Positions 22,948-26,888 of a stretch of 26,888 nt of DNA are shown one piece after another (the stretch's first letter is position 1; every line of letters begins with the position of its first letter). A program made the position numbers and the translations under genes. The DNA comes from CAZPBO01 sp964584815 (GTDB lineage: Bacteria; Planctomycetota; SKW154): positions 1 through 26,888 of the forward strand of contig CAZPBO010000029.1 of the NCBI GenBank assembly GCA_964584815.1. The letters are read 5' to 3'. The notes under the pieces are model-generated. The model had not been told where the DNA came from. It saw nothing but the letters and a program-made list of their open reading frames with translations, and ran no database searches.

Positions 22948-24090
22948 CTATTTCTTGGCTTTGGACAAATCCAGAGTGATTTTGTTGCCGGAGAGTCCGA
23001 TGACGGTTGTGGGGTCAATCGCTTTGGCGCGTGTGAGACGCTGCAGGAATTTGTGCGCGGTGAAGGGGGTGCGGAAGCGGATGATGCCCGTGCCTTCCTC
23101 AAAGGACTCAATGGTGGCGTCGGTTGTAAAGCGGACTTTGTTGAGAGCGGAGGTAAGTTTGTTCAAGGATGCATAATCAGCGTTTCTGACCTCAATACGC
23201 ATAGTGGCGCCGCGGAGCAGTTCGCGGCTCCACGCAGAAAGAATCTTTGAGAGCACCTCCTTCGCGGCGGCTTTTGAACCGGCAGAAAGCGCCTTCTGAG
23301 CCGCCTCTTTACGGCTTGAACCACACCCATCAGCCCCCAAATCAAGTGTCTTGTTAAAAGCCATTATGGCAACTCCGTCGTCTGTCCTGACCGCCTGCAG
23401 ACTTATCACCGCCTTATACCACACCCGCCGCTTGCCGATACGCTCAACAAATGTGTCCTTGGCAAGGGTAGCATTGACGGTGCCGACAATTATGATGTCC
23501 GCTTTGACGCGCTTTGCGAGAACCGCCAAGCGCTGCTTGTCACCCCGTATCTTCGCCTGACGCCACTCCCGCTTCAGCGCCTCCTCCGCTATCTTGCTAT
23601 TAACACAGGTTATGTCGTGTCCCGCCATATAACCCATTATCTCGGTCTCCGCAACGGAGGTGTCCTGCTCCTCACCATCAACCATATCGCGCACAGCCAC
23701 CACAAAAGAAGGATTTCCTTTCTGACGCAGCAGAAACTTCAGTGTCGCCCAGTCCTCTTTCAGTTCATCAAGGGAGACCTGCGCTTTGATTTTTACAATG
23801 GCGAATTTGCCCTCGGTGCGGCGCTCCAGCACCTCATATGAGGCGATATAACCCCGTGACTCCGTCAGGATAAGGTCGTAGGCGAGTTGGAAGTCGCGAA
23901 CCTCCGATTTGGAGGTGACAAAAACACCGCATCCCTGCTCCACAGCGGTGCGGAATGCAGCCTGCAGCGCCGAATCAAACGCCGCCTCGTCCGTCCCCGC
24001 CGCCTTCCCCTCTACCACAACCTCCTTTGTGCCACTACCACAAACCACCACAACCAGCAGTAAACCACCTATCACAGACGCAATCCTCAT
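22948..24090 (-). CDS. Exported FlgT-N/LPP20-like protein
   Basis: Predicted envelope protein of 380 residues; function unknown. An N-terminal export signal (MRIASVIGGLLLVVVVCG) has a Cys but no good lipobox. The next region, EVVVEGKAAGTDEAAFDSAL with AFRTAVEQGCGVFV, fits the domain shared by FlgT (flagellar outer-membrane ring component) and LPP20-type proteins. A central part (about 120-230) has a CsgG- or TolB-N-like alpha/beta pattern (FVVAVRDMV, ADIIIVGTV), and a C-terminal part (about 290-380) looks like a small alpha/beta domain. No flagellar genes are in the window, so the flagellar role is not implied. GAGGAGGAGA precedes ATG 24090, which overlaps the stop of the 43-residue gene (ATGA). 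Confidence 0.6.
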   Translation of the reverse strand: MRIASVIGGLLLVVVVCGSGTKEVVVEGKAAGTDEAAFDSALQAAFRTAVEQGCGVFVTSKSEVRDFQLAYDLILTESRGYIASYEVLERRTEGKFAIVKIKAQVSLDELKEDWATLKFLLRQKGNPSFVVAVRDMVDGEEQDTSVAETEIMGYMAGHDITCVNSKIAEEALKREWRQAKIRGDKQRLAVLAKRVKADIIIVGTVNATLAKDTFVERIGKRRVWYKAVISLQAVRTDDGVAIMAFNKTLDLGADGCGSSRKEAAQKALSAGSKAAAKEVLSKILSAWSRELLRGATMRIEVRNADYASLNKLTSALNKVRFTTDATIESFEEGTGIIRFRTPFTAHKFLQRLTRAKAIDPTTVIGLSGNKITLDLSKAKK

Positions 24091-24218
24091 TCTCCTCCCT
24101 CCCTTATCACCGTTTCCTGATATTGCCGTTTGGTTATAGGCTTTGTCTCAGGACGGCTTGCGCAACCCGCCCACGCGCATAACCCTGCAAGCAAAAGCAG
24201 AAGAACAAACACACGCAT
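24087..24218 (-). CDS. 43-residue mini-lipoprotein (short gene)
   Basis: A very short gene read directly from the minus strand. ATG 24218 overlaps the upstream stop by one base (TGATG), and its own TGA overlaps the next ATG by 4 bases (ATGA). The product begins MRVFVLLLLLAGLCAWAGC, a signal peptide ending in a good lipobox (Cys19). A 24-residue mature chain (ASRPETKPITKRQYQETVI then REGGE) follows. GGAGAGGAAG is a good ribosome site. Tight coupling on both sides and the lipobox make it a likely real gene despite its size. It resembles the 52-residue lipoprotein at 22779 in plan. Confidence 0.68.
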   Translation of the reverse strand: MRVFVLLLLLAGLCAWAGCASRPETKPITKRQYQETVIREGGE

Positions 24219-25549
24219 CACTTCCTCTCCTTCATCTGTTTTTCAAGAATGGCGGCGTGCTTTTGTATCACCTGCCAGACCTCTCGCAGGTTCAACTCCA
24301 CCTCCACCTCAACGACCTCACCTTTGCGTTGGGATTTCACCTTTTTTGCACCGATGACAAGCGCCCGTTTCACTTCCGACTTCACCTTATCGCTTGCGGT
24401 GACAAAATCCTTGATGGTGGTTTCGGCTTTGATTTTTAAGCCGTAGACCTGCTCAGCCAGTTTGCGGAGGGCATCGGCAAAAGCGGCGCGTTCTGCCGCC
24501 AAAACCGCAGCCTCCTCGCTTTCCGCCTCCTCAGGCATTATACCCTGCCCTTTTGCTTTAAGCGTCCTGTTCGCCCAGTCAGGCACAGCAAGAACAGGAC
24601 CTGTCTGGGGGCGCTTCTCCCCTGTCGTCGGCTTAACTTGCGTTGTGTATTTTTTGCCGAGCGATGCGGAACCTATCGCCTTGATTATCCGTTTCTGGGT
24701 GTATTTTTTGACCTGCTCCATCGTCTCGGGAACCCAGGCACCACCGAGCCGCACCATCTTTGTTGTCTTCTTCAACTCCTCAACAACGCGTTCAATGGTG
24801 ACCTCGGCTTCCGCCTCCACCCGACCGTCAGGATAGAAAACATAGGCGGTTATGCGCACACCTTTTATGAACTGGTCAAGATGAGAACGCACCTCATCTG
24901 ACTGCGCCACAAAGTCCTTCACATAGGTGTTGCCGGATATCTGTAAACCTTTTATCGTTTCCGCCAGTTTCCTTTTGGCGTCAAGTTCTGCGGCACGCTT
25001 TGCAAGTAACCTGTCTCTTGGATGCGCTTTTTCCCATATCTTAAGACCACTCCAGTCGTTGCGCTTTGACGGACTGCGACTTATGAACTCATCCATCAGT
25101 TTCGGGTTGTTGAGAAGTTCTTCTCTAACGCAACCACTGCCCGTCACCTTTATCACCTTACGCTGGGTGTATTTCTTTATGTTCTCCATCACCTCGTCGG
25201 TCCATGTGGAGCCGTGATAGTGACGGATAACGGTTCTTTTGAGTTCTGTGACAACGCGTTCAAGCGTGATTTCGGCATCCACCTCGCAGGTGCCGTCCTT
25301 GAAGTAGCGGACATCTGTGATTCTGGCGTGCTTGACGATGGTTCTGAAGGCTGCGTTTATCTCATCCGATTCGGTGACGAAGTCTTTGACAGTGGTGGAA
25401 GATGAGATATGCAATCCCTTAATGTATTCGGCGAGTTTACGATATGCGTCAAGTTCGGCGGCACGGCGAGCGAGCAACTTCTCCTTCGCCAAGTCCTGAG
25501 CCGCCAGAACCGCTGCAGCAAAAACAACCACTGTCATAAGTTTTCTCAT
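24218..25549 (-). CDS. Exported protein with three tandem LPP20-like domains
   Basis: Predicted exported protein of 443 residues; function unknown. A signal peptide (MRKLMTVVVFAAAVLAAQ) is followed by three copies of an LPP20-like unit at about 25-110, 180-265 and 345-430. Each has R.AAELDA.RKLAE.I.GL.I, then T.VKDFV..SDE, then an acidic strand pair and a closing helix (ERVV.ELK). Copies one and two are followed by the same linker block (E.M...KKYTQ). LPP20 is a Helicobacter outer-membrane lipoprotein, but this protein lacks a lipobox. ATG 25549 follows GGGAGGG and begins the signal peptide; an upstream in-frame start at 25573 is less likely. It lies between the CsgG-like gene and the 43-residue lipoprotein. 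Confidence 0.7.
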   Translation of the reverse strand: MRKLMTVVVFAAAVLAAQDLAKEKLLARRAAELDAYRKLAEYIKGLHISSSTTVKDFVTESDEINAAFRTIVKHARITDVRYFKDGTCEVDAEITLERVVTELKRTVIRHYHGSTWTDEVMENIKKYTQRKVIKVTGSGCVREELLNNPKLMDEFISRSPSKRNDWSGLKIWEKAHPRDRLLAKRAAELDAKRKLAETIKGLQISGNTYVKDFVAQSDEVRSHLDQFIKGVRITAYVFYPDGRVEAEAEVTIERVVEELKKTTKMVRLGGAWVPETMEQVKKYTQKRIIKAIGSASLGKKYTTQVKPTTGEKRPQTGPVLAVPDWANRTLKAKGQGIMPEEAESEEAAVLAAERAAFADALRKLAEQVYGLKIKAETTIKDFVTASDKVKSEVKRALVIGAKKVKSQRKGEVVEVEVELNLREVWQVIQKHAAILEKQMKERK

Positions 25550-25609
25550 CACATCCCTCCCAAATGTATCCATAGATTGTGACGCATCAGGCGGCAGAGA
25601 TATTCAGGT

Positions 25610-26674
25610 TTATTGTTGAAAGCCTTTTGGGGGTCTTACTGTGGCGCCACGCTCGCGTTTTTTCCTTATGCGGGTGAGGGCTTTTGCGTAGGCGGCAGCC
25701 TGCGCAAGACCAAGCGCCTGCCGATACGACGCCTCGGCGTTCGCATAATCCCCCATTGCCTCATACATAAGTCCGATGTTGTAATGGAGCGCGGCAACAG
25801 AAGCCGGTTCTGCTCGCACGGCGGGGTCAGTCAGAGCCTGTTTGAACGCCGCCAAAGCCATATCATAGACGCCTTGAGAAGCCAAGGAGTTGCCGCGGCG
25901 CCACGCATCATTCCGCGCCTTAGATAGGACAAACTCCTCCTGAACCCCCGTCCAAGTTATGTTCTCCAAGAATTTTGCGATGCAGTTGTCCACAGCCAGA
26001 AGCAACGCCTCCGTTTCCGACTCTTGGGGCGGACGCTCTTTCACAAGCGGGCTCGTGTAGGAACCCGTCTCCGATTCGGTTGCTATCACCTCCGCAGTCG
26101 CCACATTGACCATTCTCACCGTGGCGGAAATCTGCGCCTTCACACCGTAATAGCGAACAGCAACAATCCTCTCCTTCCTGCCTATAAGAGGTATCACCCC
26201 AACCCTTGTTTTTCTGCCGCTGCGATACACAAATGGGACGATCAGAGAAGAGCGCTCCACTTTCTTCTCGTGCTTTGTTATCTCCACTTTCTTCGCGCTA
26301 TAGTGGGAGACCTCAACAAGGATAAGGGCATCCACGCCTTTCATTTTGGCTTTTGCGGTGAGTTCAGCCTGGCGTTCAAGGAGTCCTGTTTCGGCGAGTT
26401 CTTTTTCTGCCATAATCTCTTTGAGCAGTTCGCGTTCAATGATGGAGTAACGCGGGTCGCGCTGGAGCCAACGCTCAATACGGCGCGCCACCTGCTCTGC
26501 AATCCCAACCCGCACTCCGCTTCGTCTTCCCGCAAGCACCGCCACCTTCACCTTCGCCGGCAATTTGTGCGCCATCTTCGGCGGGTAGTAAGTCACCATC
26601 TTCATTGTATAAATCTTACTTGTTGAGCACCCCACCCCCAACGCCGCCAATACAACCAGCATAAACCATCTCAT
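25610..26674 (-). CDS. CsgG-like lipoprotein with C-terminal TPR
   Basis: Predicted outer-membrane or periplasmic lipoprotein of 354 residues. The lipobox LGVGC gives Cys16. A CsgG/GNA1162-like alpha/beta domain spans about 40-230: KVKVAVLAGRR; the IERWLQRDPRYSIIERELL block typical of the fold; DALILVEVSHY; and VRMVNVATAEVIATESETG. Two TPR helix pairs follow at about 255-335 (AWRRGNSLASQGVYDMALAA and ALHYNIGLMYEAMGDYANAE). CsgG forms the curli secretion pore, while related LpoB activates peptidoglycan synthases; no curlin gene is seen here. ATG 26674 lies 13 bases after the rpoA stop, with the GAGGGGGAGA ribosome site touching that stop, so translation is probably coupled. Confidence 0.72.
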   Translation of the reverse strand: MRWFMLVVLAALGVGCSTSKIYTMKMVTYYPPKMAHKLPAKVKVAVLAGRRSGVRVGIAEQVARRIERWLQRDPRYSIIERELLKEIMAEKELAETGLLERQAELTAKAKMKGVDALILVEVSHYSAKKVEITKHEKKVERSSLIVPFVYRSGRKTRVGVIPLIGRKERIVAVRYYGVKAQISATVRMVNVATAEVIATESETGSYTSPLVKERPPQESETEALLLAVDNCIAKFLENITWTGVQEEFVLSKARNDAWRRGNSLASQGVYDMALAAFKQALTDPAVRAEPASVAALHYNIGLMYEAMGDYANAEASYRQALGLAQAAAYAKALTRIRKKRERGATVRPPKGFQQ

Positions 26675-26687
26675 TCCATCTCCCCCT

Positions 26688-26888
26688 CTAACGGTTCCCT
26701 TTCAAAGCCAGACCATATTTTGCCAACTGCTCCTTTATCTCCGAAAGCGATGTCTGCCCAAAATTGCGCACCTCCAGCAACTCCTGCTCGGTCTTCTGTA
26801 TCAACTCACCAAGGGTCTTAACGCCCAAAGTCTCAAGACATCTTCTCGCACGAACGCTCAACTGCAATTTACTGACGGGAATTTTGAG
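26688..26888 (-). CDS. rpoA: RNA polymerase alpha subunit, C-terminal end (partial)
   Basis: The last 66 codons of rpoA, cut by the window end. It holds the alpha C-terminal domain, which contacts promoter DNA and activators: LQLSVRARRCLETLGVKTL, then TEQELLEVRNFGQTSLSEI. Compared with E. coli, Arg265, Cys269, Asn294, Gly296, Ser299 and Glu302 are kept. The usual Asn268 is Arg, and the usual Lys at 297-298 are Gln-Thr. rplQ, the common next gene, is absent; a lipoprotein gene follows after 13 bases. Confidence 0.9.
   Translation of the reverse strand, partial: LKIPVSKLQLSVRARRCLETLGVKTLGELIQKTEQELLEVRNFGQTSLSEIKEQLAKYGLALKGNR

Noticed and set aside
22948..24090. Flagellar role for the FlgT-like protein
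   Set aside because: Only the N-terminal domain resembles FlgT, and no flagellar gene is nearby; the domain is shared with LPP20-type proteins.
1..26888. CRISPR array, insertion sequence, prophage or integron
   Set aside because: No spaced direct repeats, transposase or integrase motifs, or att-like duplications were visible on either strand.

Overview
The window reads as chromosomal DNA of an uncultured-type, diderm (two-membrane) and probably thermophilic bacterium; I cannot name the phylum. The diderm call rests on many lipobox signal peptides, two outer-membrane beta-barrel-like proteins, a CsgG-like lipoprotein and a TolQ/ExbB-type channel. The thermophile call rests on a branched-chain polyamine synthase (BpsA) directly followed by SpeD; that pathway is known from thermophiles. 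EF-hand secreted proteins, a gingipain-type C25 peptidase with a putative-Ig domain and a GspG-like pilin give an envelope-rich flavour seen in candidate phyla and Planctomycetes-like lineages. There is no sign of phage, transposon, CRISPR array or tRNA/rRNA genes.

Layout. (1) 1-4067, plus strand: a 5'-truncated C25 peptidase and a membrane-anchored protein of carboxypeptidase-regulatory-like repeats. (2) 4116-5526, minus: a pseudopilin with its own promoter, behind an EF-hand protein; a bidirectional terminator separates them from (1). (3) 5617-9752, plus: a strong promoter, then four small related envelope proteins (three lipoproteins and one single-pass membrane protein), an RluB-type pseudouridine synthase and guaA. 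(4) 9840-13495, plus: two tandem paralogous beta-barrel proteins, an intrinsic terminator, serS and a metallophosphoesterase. (5) 13519-18292, plus: rtcB with a near-consensus promoter, bpsA, speD, a secreted HEAT-like protein and a small unknown protein. (6) 18296-19184: a convergent terminator and a five-EF-hand secreted protein on the minus strand. (7) 19267-21268, plus: a DUF3450-like protein and a DUF3450/ExbB fusion. (8) 21263-22776, minus: remnant of a DNA methyltransferase, rsfS and an isoprenylcysteine-methyltransferase-like membrane protein. (9) 22779-26888, minus: end of rpoA followed tightly by a CsgG-like/TPR lipoprotein, a triple LPP20-like protein, a 43-residue lipoprotein, a FlgT-like protein and a 52-residue lipoprotein.

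How they work together. Housekeeping genes (guaA, serS, rtcB, rsfS, rluB, rpoA) are interleaved with runs of secreted proteins. SpeD would supply decarboxylated SAM to BpsA for long or branched polyamines that stabilise nucleic acids at high temperature. The most system-like unknowns are the rpoA-linked lipoprotein operon (9), the mini-lipoprotein cluster in (3), and the DUF3450/ExbB pair in (7), which lacks an adjacent ExbD or TonB. Assignments come from reading motifs; no database search was run.
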